Assembly (NCBI GenBank): GCA_902588615.1
Contig: CACIPV010000002.1
Span: forward strand, 1 to 64,000
Length of the DNA stretch: 64,000 nt
Direction of reading: 5' to 3'
From: an uncultured Alphaproteobacteria bacterium
GTDB lineage: Bacteria > Pseudomonadota > Alphaproteobacteria > HIMB59
Shown: positions 43,901 through 52,660 of the stretch, one piece after another
Layout of the letters: each line of letters opens with the position of its first letter
Position numbering within the stretch: position 1 is the first letter of the stretch
Translations under genes and position numbers: made by a program
Notes under the pieces: model-generated
Told to the model about the DNA's origin: nothing
Databases searched by the model: none
The model's input: the letters and a program-made list of their open reading frames with translations, nothing else

Positions 43901-45347
43901 TTTTTCCTAAATAAAAGCTTTTCCACCTTAAAAATCTGTCTTTTAAGATATCCGTTTGAATTTCATTCTTGCCTATAACTTTTTTGACTTTTGGAAGACT
44001 AAGGGCTTCACTTGGTTTTAAATTATTGTAACCAAGAAATGCTATTCTAGCAGCCCCAAAAGCAGCCATTGTATCTGAAGCATCCGTTATAGATAAATCT
44101 CTCTCCATCAATGAAGCAAGTATTTGTATCCAGCAATCATTTTTAGAACCACCTCCTATTACAAAGATGTTATCTAACTTTATACCTGTCTTAACTAAGG
44201 AAGAATAATTATCATATAAACCAAAAGAAATACCTTCTATTAAACTATATATTAATGTATCTCGATGAGTGTCAATACCCATTTCGTGAAAACTTGCTCT
44301 TATATGAGGGTCATTAATTGGGGTTCTTTCACCTGTGAGATAAGGAAGATAATAAGGGTATCTATTTATATCAGAAAAATTATTTAAAACAGAACTTAAA
44401 ACTTTATTAATCTCATCAATTGATGAATTAAAATTATTTATAAACCAATTAACATTTGAGGTACAAGAGAGCATCACTGACATGAGATGCCATGTTTCTG
44501 GTAAGCAGTGGCAAAAGGAATGTATCGCATCATCGTAATTTTTTAAAAAATATTTTGTTGATCCAAAAATTACACCAGAAGTACCTAAAGATAATGAAGC
44601 ATTTCCCTCTTGGTAAAGCCCTAATCCAACAGCGGCGGCAGCATTATCTCCTGCTCCACCAAATACTTTGCAAGAGTTATTAAAGCCATATCTTTCTGCA
44701 ATCTCTTTTTTTATTACACCTGTTTGATCGGTACCCTCACAAGTTTTAGGCATTTGCGAGATATCCATTGAGCCGATATCTAAAAGTTTATTAGACCAAG
44801 TTCTATTTTTTACATCTAACCAATAAGTGCCTGCTGCGTCTGACAAATCACTAAAAAACTCTCCTGTTAAATAAAACCTTAAATAGTCTTTCGGCAATAA
44901 AACCTTTGCAATTGAATTAAAATTTTCACTTTCGTGTTCTTTCATCCATAAGATTTTTGGTGATGTAAAACCAGGCATTGCTATATTTCCAGCTATATCC
45001 ATAACAGTCTCGTCAGCCATAATTTGACTGCACTGCTTAAAACTACGTGTATCATTCCAAAGTATGCATGGCCTTATGACCTTATAATTTTTATCAATAC
45101 AAGTTGCACCATGCATATGTCCGGAAAAAGATACAGCTTTGATCTGAGATAAATCAAATTTCAAAACAATTTGTTTGATACACTGATCTAACGCTTTTAT
45201 CCAAAATGATGGATCTTGTTCTGACCAGCCATTTTGAGGAGTGGACAGTGGTATATCTTCGCTATTTACACTAAACAAAATTTCTTGCTCTTCTCCAAGT
45301 AGCAAACACTTCATCGAAGAAGTACCAAGATCAATACCTAAATACAT
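43893..45347 (-). CDS. xylB: Xylulokinase-like FGGY kinase
   Basis: A 484-residue FGGY kinase. It starts YLGIDLGTSSMKCLLL and has GWSEQDPSFW, SFSGHMHGATCID, ILWNDTRS, the catalytic-aspartate segment GGAGDNAAAAVGLG, SLGTSGVIFGS, LTGERTPINDP and VIGGGSKNDCWIQILA, matching XylB closely. It phosphorylates D-xylulose or a similar ketose. Cotranscribed with the FrcK-like gene. No xylose isomerase is nearby, so the sugar could reach the kinase as a free ketose or by another isomerase in the window. Confidence 0.85.
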   Translation of the reverse strand: MYLGIDLGTSSMKCLLLGEEQEILFSVNSEDIPLSTPQNGWSEQDPSFWIKALDQCIKQIVLKFDLSQIKAVSFSGHMHGATCIDKNYKVIRPCILWNDTRSFKQCSQIMADETVMDIAGNIAMPGFTSPKILWMKEHESENFNSIAKVLLPKDYLRFYLTGEFFSDLSDAAGTYWLDVKNRTWSNKLLDIGSMDISQMPKTCEGTDQTGVIKKEIAERYGFNNSCKVFGGAGDNAAAAVGLGLYQEGNASLSLGTSGVIFGSTKYFLKNYDDAIHSFCHCLPETWHLMSVMLSCTSNVNWFINNFNSSIDEINKVLSSVLNNFSDINRYPYYLPYLTGERTPINDPHIRASFHEMGIDTHRDTLIYSLIEGISFGLYDNYSSLVKTGIKLDNIFVIGGGSKNDCWIQILASLMERDLSITDASDTMAAFGAARIAFLGYNNLKPSEALSLPKVKKVIGKNEIQTDILKDRFLRWKSFYLGKNV

Positions 45348-45407
45348 TTTTATATTATATAGAGAATAAAACTATTTTCTATTTTTAGAATTGAGTATAA
45401 TCAAATT

Positions 45408-46400
45408 ATGAAAAAGTCTTTAGATCAAAAAATTCTTAGAATAAAAAATAATAAATATTCTCCAAGAGACTTCATTATAGCAGATGCTAAAGATGGCGAT
45501 CTAGCAATGGGTATCACAACACCTGGATTAAAAAGAAATGAAAATGGAAAAGTACTAAAAGGATATAAAAATCTAGTAGATTACAAAAATGCAATGATAT
45601 CGATGACTAAATCTAATTTAGTAGATATTATGCTGATGTCTGCATCAGTTGGTGAAGATCTTGTAAAAAGAAATTTATTTAAAAATTCAAGTATTACACC
45701 TGCTATTAGAATGAATGATACGACTGATATCTGGCTGATGAGAAATGGAAATTATAGAAAAACTAATCCTAGACCTTTTCGGTCTGCTCAAATGAACAAA
45801 GTAAGTAAATTAGTTAATCTTGGTTTATTTTCTATGACATTTTCTAATAATGTTGACTATGACCTTGCAATGTTAAATGCCTATAAAGAATATAGAATTG
45901 AGGCTTCTAAATATAAATTTAAACATTTTTTAGAAGTATTTAATTCCCCGATTGATCTAGATATGAACATAAGACAAATGGGTGATTACATTAACGATTG
46001 CATTATAAAAGCAATAGCTGGGCAAACTAAGGATGAGAGACCTCTTTTTTTGAAAATAGCTTACAATGGTCCAAAAGCAATGGAGGAGCTAGCCAGCTTC
46101 GATCCTGAAAATCTTATTGTTGGTATTCTTGGGGGTAGCAAGGGCACGACAAGAGATTGTTTTGAATTAATTAAAAAAGCCAGTCAATATGGTGCAAAAG
46201 TAGCTTTGTTTGGGAGAAAAATTAACTTAGCTGAAGATCCTATCTTATTAGTAAAAATTATGAGAGAAGTTGTTGAAAGTAACATTAAACCTAAGGATGC
46301 TGTAAAACTTTACCATTCTGAATTAAAGAAAAATAAACTCATACCAGACAGGAAACTTTTAAAAGACCTTGAGATCACTGAAAAAGTTTTAAAATTATAA
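45408..46400 (+). CDS. Class I aldolase-like TIM-barrel protein, unassigned
   Basis: A 330-residue protein that I cannot place firmly. The segments FIIADAKDGDLAMGI, LVDIMLMSASVGEDL, PLFLKIAYNGPKAMEEL, LIVGILGGSKGTT and GAKVALFGRKINLAEDPI follow the order of strands in class I sugar-phosphate aldolases (DhnA/LacD-like), with K in FLKIAYNG a possible Schiff-base lysine. Its tail overlaps the convergent PfkB kinase by six bases. Placement next to a PfkB kinase and a lyxose isomerase suggests it cleaves a ketose phosphate. Function is inference. Confidence 0.55.
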   Translation: MKKSLDQKILRIKNNKYSPRDFIIADAKDGDLAMGITTPGLKRNENGKVLKGYKNLVDYKNAMISMTKSNLVDIMLMSASVGEDLVKRNLFKNSSITPAIRMNDTTDIWLMRNGNYRKTNPRPFRSAQMNKVSKLVNLGLFSMTFSNNVDYDLAMLNAYKEYRIEASKYKFKHFLEVFNSPIDLDMNIRQMGDYINDCIIKAIAGQTKDERPLFLKIAYNGPKAMEELASFDPENLIVGILGGSKGTTRDCFELIKKASQYGAKVALFGRKINLAEDPILLVKIMREVVESNIKPKDAVKLYHSELKKNKLIPDRKLLKDLEITEKVLKL

Positions 46401-47372
46401 TTTAGATATATTGGGTAAATTTCCAGAAGAGGCATTAACTTTCATCATAGATGTCCCAGCTGCATGAGCTTTTTTGAGAGTTTTTTTTATGTCCCAATTT
46501 TCATGTATTCCAAATATAAATGCTGCACAAAAAGCATCTCCAGCTCCAACTGAATTTATTACCCTGCTTTTTGGTAAAACCTTTGATTTAGTGTAAATTT
46601 TTTTTGATCTATCAAAATAGAGCGACTCAGTTGGACTATGAATAACAACTCCTCTAATAATACCCTTTTTGAAAACTTTACTAATTAACTTGATTAAGAT
46701 TTTTTGATTAAGTTTTTTATTGAAGTCGTAAATTTTTTTATCAAATAGTATCTCTGCTTCAATTTCATTCAAAAGCAAATAATCGGTGAATGGCAATGAG
46801 CTTTCAATAATATTTTTATATTTAGGGTGCTTATTTGAAACTAAATCTAAAACTGTTATCACATTTTTACTTTTAGCTTTTTTTAAAACTTTTGATAAAC
46901 GAGTTTTTTTGTCAACATCAAATTTGTCCAATTTACCTAATAGTGTAATATATCCGACATAAAGAACTTTAGGTGAAATTTTTAATTGGTTAATTTTAAA
47001 ATGTTTTTTATCAAGTAAGCTGTTTGCCCCTGGATAATATAAAAAAGTTCTTTCTTTTTGTTTTTCAAACATACAAACGGTATGAGAAGTAGAAATTTGC
47101 TTTGATACAATTAAATATTTAGTCTCTATTTTATTTTCTCTACAATGTTTTTTTATAATTGATGCATCTGTATCAAGTCCAATTGATCCCATTGCGTACA
47201 TTGGATGTTTAAATCCTAAAGAATTTAAATCCGTCAAAACATTTGATGGACCTCCACCTACGCATTGAAAAGTATTAGAAATTGCTTCTAATTTACCTCT
47301 ATCAGGTAAATTATCTATTTTGTATGTGGTATCTACACACCACATTCCAAGGCCAATTATACCTCTTTGCAT
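46395..47372 (-). CDS. PfkB-family carbohydrate kinase
   Basis: A 325-residue ribokinase-fold kinase. N-terminal GLGMWCVDTTYKIDNLPDRGKL, GGGPSNVLTDLNSLG in the sugar-binding region, and the C-terminal INSVGAGDAFCAAFIFG with the catalytic aspartate. Its ATG overlaps the lyxose-isomerase stop by one base, giving an isomerase-kinase pair that would make a ketose phosphate. The Lys-rich stretches are in keeping with the low G+C content. Substrate unknown. Confidence 0.85.
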   Translation of the reverse strand: MQRGIIGLGMWCVDTTYKIDNLPDRGKLEAISNTFQCVGGGPSNVLTDLNSLGFKHPMYAMGSIGLDTDASIIKKHCRENKIETKYLIVSKQISTSHTVCMFEKQKERTFLYYPGANSLLDKKHFKINQLKISPKVLYVGYITLLGKLDKFDVDKKTRLSKVLKKAKSKNVITVLDLVSNKHPKYKNIIESSLPFTDYLLLNEIEAEILFDKKIYDFNKKLNQKILIKLISKVFKKGIIRGVVIHSPTESLYFDRSKKIYTKSKVLPKSRVINSVGAGDAFCAAFIFGIHENWDIKKTLKKAHAAGTSMMKVNASSGNLPNISKL

Positions 47373-48037
47373 TATATTTCATTCCAGAGAGGATGTATCG
47401 CAACTTCATCTTCTTCAACTTCAGTAAACCTTCCCACACTTTCTAAAAAATAGTTATCTTTATTATCATCGTTGACTTGAGAAACCTCTCCTGCCATAAC
47501 CATTCCTGAACCCTCAGCAGAGTAAAATTTATGATATATGTTTCTTTCAACAGTGACGCTCTGACCTCTTTTTAAAATTAAGGGTTCTCTTGGTGCAACG
47601 GAAACTATTTCACCATCAACAAGAACATCAATTTTAGAGTTTAATTCAATTTGATTTGAGTCTACTTCTAAAAACTCAATTACTAATTCCCCGCCTCCCC
47701 GATTAATTATATCTTCTAGTTTTACCTTATGGCTATGAAAAGGAATTTCTTGACCTTCTCTCATAAACAATAACTTTTCTGCATAGGGTTTGTCATCATT
47801 ATTACCCTGTATTCCATTCCTTATACAAAACAAGGTGATACCTTTTTTTTCAAATTCGCCTTTACCAAAATCAGTAACATCCCAGCCCATTTGATGATTT
47901 TTTAAATAATTTTTTAGGTCAGGATTATTGTTGTACTCTTCTTTAGACCAATAGCCCCATTTAGGTAGAACCCACGAATATCTATCGATCATATCTTTAG
48001 CTTCAGATATTGCAGCATTTATTTCAGATCTTTTCAT
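47372..48037 (-). CDS. D-lyxose isomerase-family cupin
   Basis: A 221-residue protein with GWDVTDFGKGEFEKKGITLFCIRNG and the cupin metal site PFHSHKVKLEDIINRGGGELVIE, where the two histidines and the glutamate are ligands, and a later RNIYHKFY histidine. This is the D-lyxose isomerase family pattern and usual length. It converts D-lyxose to D-xylulose, or D-mannose to D-fructose. It forms an operon with the PfkB kinase and diverges from the hydroxyacid dehydrogenase. Confidence 0.85.
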   Translation of the reverse strand: MKRSEINAAISEAKDMIDRYSWVLPKWGYWSKEEYNNNPDLKNYLKNHQMGWDVTDFGKGEFEKKGITLFCIRNGIQGNNDDKPYAEKLLFMREGQEIPFHSHKVKLEDIINRGGGELVIEFLEVDSNQIELNSKIDVLVDGEIVSVAPREPLILKRGQSVTVERNIYHKFYSAEGSGMVMAGEVSQVNDDNKDNYFLESVGRFTEVEEDEVAIHPLWNEI

Positions 48038-48083
48038 TTCAACTTAGATTATCAAAAAAATAAATAATTGATATAATCAAGTA

Positions 48084-49100
48084 ATGAAAACAATAATTGT
48101 TGATCCTTTTCCAAGACAAATGGATCTTATTTTCTCTAAAGATAAGCTTGTTTATTTAAAAAAAAATTTCAAACTTATTAACGCTCCAATAAAAAATAAA
48201 AAAAATTTTTATCAAAACAATATATCAAAAGCAGATTTTATAATTGGACAACCTGACCTTCCAAATTCAATTTTAAAAAAGGCAGCAAAACTTAAAGCTA
48301 TATTCAATGTTGAGAGCAACTTCATGGACAATATGGATTATGAGTATTGTTTTAGAAATGGTATCTATGTTCTCTCCACTGCTCCTGTTTTTGCTCAAAC
48401 AGTTGCTGAAATTGCAGTTGGTTTTACTTTATCTCTCAAGAGGGAAATTCATCAATCACATATAGATTTTATTAATAATAAAGAAAAATATGGATTGGAA
48501 AGTAATATGAATGCTAGTTTATTGCAGAATAATACTGTCAGCTTTATTGGTTTTGGAGATCTAGCCAAAAAGTTAAAACCATTGTTAGAGCCATTCACAA
48601 ATAATTTTCTTGCATACGACCCTTGGCTTCCAAGCAAGTTGCTTGAGGATAATAATTGTAAAATTAGTTCTCTTAATGAAATATTTAAAAAATCAGATGT
48701 GATATATGTTCTTAGTTCTATCACAACAAAAAACAAACATATGATTGATAAAAAGCTACTGAGTCTGATGAAACAAAATTCTTGTTTACTAATTCTAAGT
48801 AGGGCTAATGTAGTGAATTTTAAAGACCTACTAAAAATTTCAAAAAAAAGAAAAATAAAAGTTGCAACAGATGTATTTCCTGAGGAGCCAGTAAAAAAAA
48901 ATGATCCCATACGTAAATCTAAAAATATTCTTTTCTCAGCACACAGAGCGGGAGCTCTAGAGTCTGTCTTTTATGAAATGGGCGAAATAGTGTTTGAAGA
49001 TTTAAAACTAATAAATAAAGGTCTCCCTCCAAAGTTATGTAGAAAAGCAGAGCTAGAGACTGTCAGAAAACTAAGATCAAAACCAGTAAAGATTAATTAA
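48084..49100 (+). CDS. D-isomer-specific 2-hydroxyacid dehydrogenase family protein
   Basis: A 338-residue protein. The catalytic domain start lacks strong motifs, but FAQTVAEIAVGFTLSLKREI, the Rossmann region VSFIGFGDLAKKLKPLL (GxGxxx changed to GFGDLA), ATDVFPEEPVKKNDP with the catalytic glutamate region and FSAHRAGA with the catalytic histidine are all family features. It likely reduces or oxidises a 2-hydroxy acid or hydroxy-acid phosphate. It lies 40 bases before the FucU-like gene. Confidence 0.8.
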   Translation: MKTIIVDPFPRQMDLIFSKDKLVYLKKNFKLINAPIKNKKNFYQNNISKADFIIGQPDLPNSILKKAAKLKAIFNVESNFMDNMDYEYCFRNGIYVLSTAPVFAQTVAEIAVGFTLSLKREIHQSHIDFINNKEKYGLESNMNASLLQNNTVSFIGFGDLAKKLKPLLEPFTNNFLAYDPWLPSKLLEDNNCKISSLNEIFKKSDVIYVLSSITTKNKHMIDKKLLSLMKQNSCLLILSRANVVNFKDLLKISKKRKIKVATDVFPEEPVKKNDPIRKSKNILFSAHRAGALESVFYEMGEIVFEDLKLINKGLPPKLCRKAELETVRKLRSKPVKIN

Positions 49101-49139
49101 TTAAGTTGAATTTAACGAATTAATTTAGTTCTATGTTAT

Positions 49140-49598
49140 ATGCTTATTAAAATTGATCCTATTCTTAGTCCAGAGGTTTTGCATACTTTAAGAGCGATGG
49201 GGCATGGAGATAAATTAATTTTATGTGACTCAAATTTTCCCGCCTATTCGATGAACTCCAGAGTTCATCGTATTGATGGTGTAAATGCTGCAAGAGCTGC
49301 CGAGGCTATACTCTCCGTATTTCCTCTAGATAGCTTTGTCGACTCTCCTATTCAAAGGATGGAAATTGATGGAAATCCAGATCAATTAAATGAAGTTCAT
49401 CAAGAAATAATTGACATAACTAAGAAAATCTCAGGAGAGCATTGGAAAATTTCATCTATTGAAAGGTTTAAATTTTATGATGAAGCCAAAAAGGCATTTG
49501 CCATAATAACAACAAACGAAACAAGACCATTTGGATGCTTTATCTTAACTAAAGGAGTTGTTAAACCTGATGGTACTGTTTGGGTACTAGATCATTGA
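49140..49598 (+). CDS. RbsD/FucU-family sugar mutarotase
   Basis: A 152-residue protein: IDPILSPEVLHTLRAMGHGDKLILCDSNFPAYS is the RbsD/FucU signature with the catalytic histidine in MGHGD. Also RVHRIDGVNAARAAEAILSVFPLD, and a C-terminal GCFILTKGVV. It speeds interconversion of anomers of a sugar such as fucose or ribose. Its stop overlaps the ribokinase start (TTGA). Closer to FucU than RbsD by the DSNFPAYS segment. Confidence 0.85.
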   Translation: MLIKIDPILSPEVLHTLRAMGHGDKLILCDSNFPAYSMNSRVHRIDGVNAARAAEAILSVFPLDSFVDSPIQRMEIDGNPDQLNEVHQEIIDITKKISGEHWKISSIERFKFYDEAKKAFAIITTNETRPFGCFILTKGVVKPDGTVWVLDH

Positions 49599-50500
49599 GT
49601 ATTTGTGTATTTGGGATATTCGTTGCAGATCTGTGTTTTTTTGCAAATGATATTCCAATACCAGGTCAAACCATATTAGGAAAAAAATACATCATCGGAC
49701 CAGGTGGTAAAGGGTCTAACCAAGCAATAGCAGCAGCTAGAGCAGGAGGTAATGTATCATTTATAAGTAAAGTAGGTAAAGATAGCTATGCCGATCTTGC
49801 AATCTCTTTATACAAGAGAGATAAAATAAATTATGATGGTTTGGCTATCTCTGAAAATGAATCAACTGGGGCTGCAGGTATATTGATTAATGAAAAAACT
49901 GGGCAGAATGCAATAAATGTTGTTCCAGGAGCTGCTGGTACAATTGATGAAAATTTAATCGACTCAAAGTTAAATATAATTGAGTCTTCTAATGTTTTTT
50001 TAACTCAGTTAGAGACACCAAAAGAGGTAACACTCTATGCTCTAAAAAAAGCGAAAAATTTTAATTGTACAACAATTCTAAATCCAGCACCCGCCAGTGA
50101 AATAACTAATGATAACTTTCAATATTTTGATTTTTTTACCCCCAATGAAACGGAAGCAAGTTTTTATTACGGTCAATCAATTAAAAATGAGGAAGACTGT
50201 AAAAAAGCAGGTAGTTTTTTTTTAGACAAAGGGATAAAGAATATAATTATTACACTTGGAGAAAATGGTTGTTATTTTAAAAATAATAAAGAGGAGTTTA
50301 TAGTACCTGCTTCAAATCTAAAAAAACCAGTAGTTGACACAACAGGTGCGGGAGATGCTTTTAATGGGGCTCTAAGTGTGGCAATCTCACAAAATAAAAA
50401 CTATAAAGAAGCTATTGAGTTTGCTAATCTTGTGGCAGGTGTTTCTGTTACAAGGGAGGGAGCAGCAAATTCGATGCCATACAAAGAGGAATTACTTTAA
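49595..50500 (+). CDS. rbsK: Ribokinase
   Basis: I choose TTG 49595, whose last two bases are shared with the FucU-like stop, because it gives the normal ribokinase start (SICVFGIFVADLCFF); TTG 49580 would add five residues. The 301-residue protein has GPGGKGSNQAIAAARAGG, SKVGKDSYADLA, ILNPAPA, PNETEA and the catalytic DTTGAGDAFNGAL. It phosphorylates ribose or a related sugar at C5. Coupling to a mutarotase matches rbsD-rbsK logic. Confidence 0.85.
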   Translation: MSICVFGIFVADLCFFANDIPIPGQTILGKKYIIGPGGKGSNQAIAAARAGGNVSFISKVGKDSYADLAISLYKRDKINYDGLAISENESTGAAGILINEKTGQNAINVVPGAAGTIDENLIDSKLNIIESSNVFLTQLETPKEVTLYALKKAKNFNCTTILNPAPASEITNDNFQYFDFFTPNETEASFYYGQSIKNEEDCKKAGSFFLDKGIKNIIITLGENGCYFKNNKEEFIVPASNLKKPVVDTTGAGDAFNGALSVAISQNKNYKEAIEFANLVAGVSVTREGAANSMPYKEELL

Positions 50501-50502
50501 AA

Positions 50503-51528
50503 ATGCCGTATATTTCAGACAAAAATCGCTATCAAAAAATGCATTATAGAAACTGTGGTGATAGTGGTTTAAAACTACCTGTCTTGTCAATAGGGTTATG
50601 GCATAACTTTGGTGGCAATGGAATGGCTTCAGAGTCTAAAAAAATTCTTTTTGAGTCTTTTGATGCAGGAATTACTCATTTTGATTTAGCAAATAATTAT
50701 GGACCACCTTATGGCAGTGCTGAGTCTAATTTTGGAAAAGTCATGAAAAGTGATCTTGGAAAATACCGTGATGAGTTAATTATATCGTCTAAAGCAGGTT
50801 ACGATATGTGGGATGGACCCTATGGTGAATGGGGTTCAAAAAAACATGTAATTGCTAGTTGCGATCAAAGTTTAAAGAGGATGAAACTGGATTATGTAGA
50901 TATATTTTATTCTCATCGTTTTGATCCAAATACACCTCTTGAGGAAACAGCTGATGCTTTAGAAAGTATCTATAAAGCTGGTAAGGCCCTGTATATTGGT
51001 GTCTCTTCTTACTCCTCCAATAAGACAAATAAAATGATTTCAATTTTAAAGAGCAAAGGAATCAAATTATTAATTCATCAACCTTCTTATTCATTAATTA
51101 ATAGATGGATTGAAAAAGATTTAACAAAAACTCTCATAAAAAAAGGGGTTGGTTGTATCGCCTTTTCTCCACTAGCCCAAGGTTTTTTATCTAATAAATA
51201 TTTAAAAGGAATTCCCAAAGTTTCAAGGGTTAATGAGAATAGCTCTTTCAGCAAAGATTTAATAACGAAAAAAAATACTAAAATTATTAATGAACTCAAT
51301 AAAATTGCAAAAAGAAGAAATCAATCTCTATCCCAAATGGCTATAGCATGGGTATTAAATAATCGTGCAATAACCTCTGCTTTAATTGGGGCTAGAACAG
51401 TAAAACAGCTTAAAGAAAACTTAGCTACACTTGATAATTTAAAATTTTCAAAAAAAGAAATAAAAGAAATAAATAAAGCTGCAAAAGAGGGTGATATAAA
51501 TATATGGGCTCCTTCTAGTGCCCATTGA
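50503..51528 (+). CDS. Aldo/keto reductase (YghZ/Gpr-like)
   Basis: A 341-residue NADPH-dependent AKR. N-terminal CGDSGLKLPVLSIGLWHNFG, FDLANNYGPPYGSAE with the catalytic Asp and Tyr, SSKAGYDMWDGPYGEWGS with the lysine, and YVDIFYSHRFDP with the histidine. The YGPPYGSAE and WDGPYGEWGS parts match YghZ, an L-glyceraldehyde-3-phosphate reductase. It starts two bases after the ribokinase stop. It may detoxify sugar aldehydes or act in the sugar pathway. Confidence 0.85.
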   Translation: MPYISDKNRYQKMHYRNCGDSGLKLPVLSIGLWHNFGGNGMASESKKILFESFDAGITHFDLANNYGPPYGSAESNFGKVMKSDLGKYRDELIISSKAGYDMWDGPYGEWGSKKHVIASCDQSLKRMKLDYVDIFYSHRFDPNTPLEETADALESIYKAGKALYIGVSSYSSNKTNKMISILKSKGIKLLIHQPSYSLINRWIEKDLTKTLIKKGVGCIAFSPLAQGFLSNKYLKGIPKVSRVNENSSFSKDLITKKNTKIINELNKIAKRRNQSLSQMAIAWVLNNRAITSALIGARTVKQLKENLATLDNLKFSKKEIKEINKAAKEGDINIWAPSSAH

Positions 51529-51561
51529 TTAATTGAAATTTTTTATTATCTCACTAATAAA

Positions 51562-52569
51562 TTAAATTTTAATCCACTTTTTTTTCTTAATAGACATAAA
51601 AATTGCATCTAAGACTTTCATATTTTTTTTTGCATCTAATAATCCATAATCTATTTTAGTTTTATAAATTAACTCATTAGAAAATTTTGTAACTTGATGT
51701 TCATATTGATCAGTCGCTGGAAATACTTTTATTGTATTGTCTTTTCGATAGATTGATTTTCCATTGTAGATAACAACTGTAGTTGGTTTATTCGCAATTG
51801 CGTTGAAAGGATTTTCAATAACAACTGTTTTTTTTGTGCCAAGAATTACTACTTGTTGTGAATATGTGCTTTGTGTAGCAACTGTAAAGGTTGAGAAAAT
51901 ATCTCCAAAATCTAACAATGCGGATGATAAAATATCTGTTTTGAATTTTTTATCATTTTTAGAAGTTGCAATAACTCTTTTTGGTTCTTTATCTAAAAGA
52001 AATCTTGATATGACAGTCGGATAACATCCAATGTCATAGATGGCCCCTCCACCAAAGTTTTTGATATTTCTGATATTTTTTGGATTTTTATTATTGTATG
52101 AAAATACTGTTGATATACTTGATATTGATCCGATCTTACCTGATTTTATATATTCTTTAACCCATCGCCATTGAGGATGATGCCTGACCATAAATGCTTC
52201 TTTAACAATAACTTTATTTTGTGAGGCAATTTTTATTAATGGGTCTATATCTTTTGATTTTAAAGATAATGGTTTCTCTAATAGGAGATTTTTTTTATTT
52301 TTACAGGCCTCGATACTTGATTTTATATGTAAGTGGTTAGGAAGAGGGTTATAAATTACATCTACATCTTTATCTTCATATAACTCTTTATAAGAACCAT
52401 AGCTTTTAGGTATTTTAAATTTTTTTGTTAAAGCCGTTGCTCTGGATAAATTTCTACTAGCGAGCGCTATAACCTGACTATTTTTAGATTTTTTTATTGC
52501 AGGTATTACGTGCTCCCAACCAATTTTAGCAGTGCTTAATATGCCCCAATTAATAATTTTTTTTTTCAT
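51562..52569 (-). CDS. Gfo/Idh/MocA-family oxidoreductase
   Basis: A 335-residue protein: WGILSTAKIGWEHVIPAI Rossmann motif, YNPLPNHLHIKSSIEACKNKKNLLLEKPLSL with the EKP motif, KEAFMVRHHPQW, and GGGAIYDIGCYPTVISRFLL. The KEAFMVRHHPQW segment is typical of the dimeric dihydrodiol/xylose dehydrogenase-like branch. It likely oxidises an aldose. It diverges from the ROK kinase across a gap with two direct repeats. Confidence 0.82.
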   Translation of the reverse strand: MKKKIINWGILSTAKIGWEHVIPAIKKSKNSQVIALASRNLSRATALTKKFKIPKSYGSYKELYEDKDVDVIYNPLPNHLHIKSSIEACKNKKNLLLEKPLSLKSKDIDPLIKIASQNKVIVKEAFMVRHHPQWRWVKEYIKSGKIGSISSISTVFSYNNKNPKNIRNIKNFGGGAIYDIGCYPTVISRFLLDKEPKRVIATSKNDKKFKTDILSSALLDFGDIFSTFTVATQSTYSQQVVILGTKKTVVIENPFNAIANKPTTVVIYNGKSIYRKDNTIKVFPATDQYEHQVTKFSNELIYKTKIDYGLLDAKKNMKVLDAIFMSIKKKKWIKI

Positions 52570-52600
52570 AAAAAAAATTTAAACCTATTTGACTAAAATC

Positions 52601-52635
52601 CATACATATATTTAAAAGATTTCATACATATATTT
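52601..52635. repeat. Pair of 13-bp direct repeats in the Gfo/Idh-ROK gap
   Basis: CATACATATATTT occurs at 52601-52613 and 52623-52635, 22 bases apart start to start, about two helical turns. It lies in the 91-base gap between the two divergent genes, so it may bind a regulator twice on one DNA face. A/T-rich sequence makes chance repeats more likely. Confidence 0.4.
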
Positions 52636-52660
52636 TATAACTTATGGTATCTATTTAAAA

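Noticed and set aside
48452-48910. 152-codon minus-strand reading frame
   Set aside because: Antisense to the 2-hydroxyacid dehydrogenase gene; Phe/Leu/Ser-rich shadow frame typical of A/T-rich coding DNA.
49580-49594. Upstream TTG start of the ribokinase gene
   Set aside because: TTG 49595 gives the usual ribokinase N-terminus and the typical TTGA stop/start overlap.
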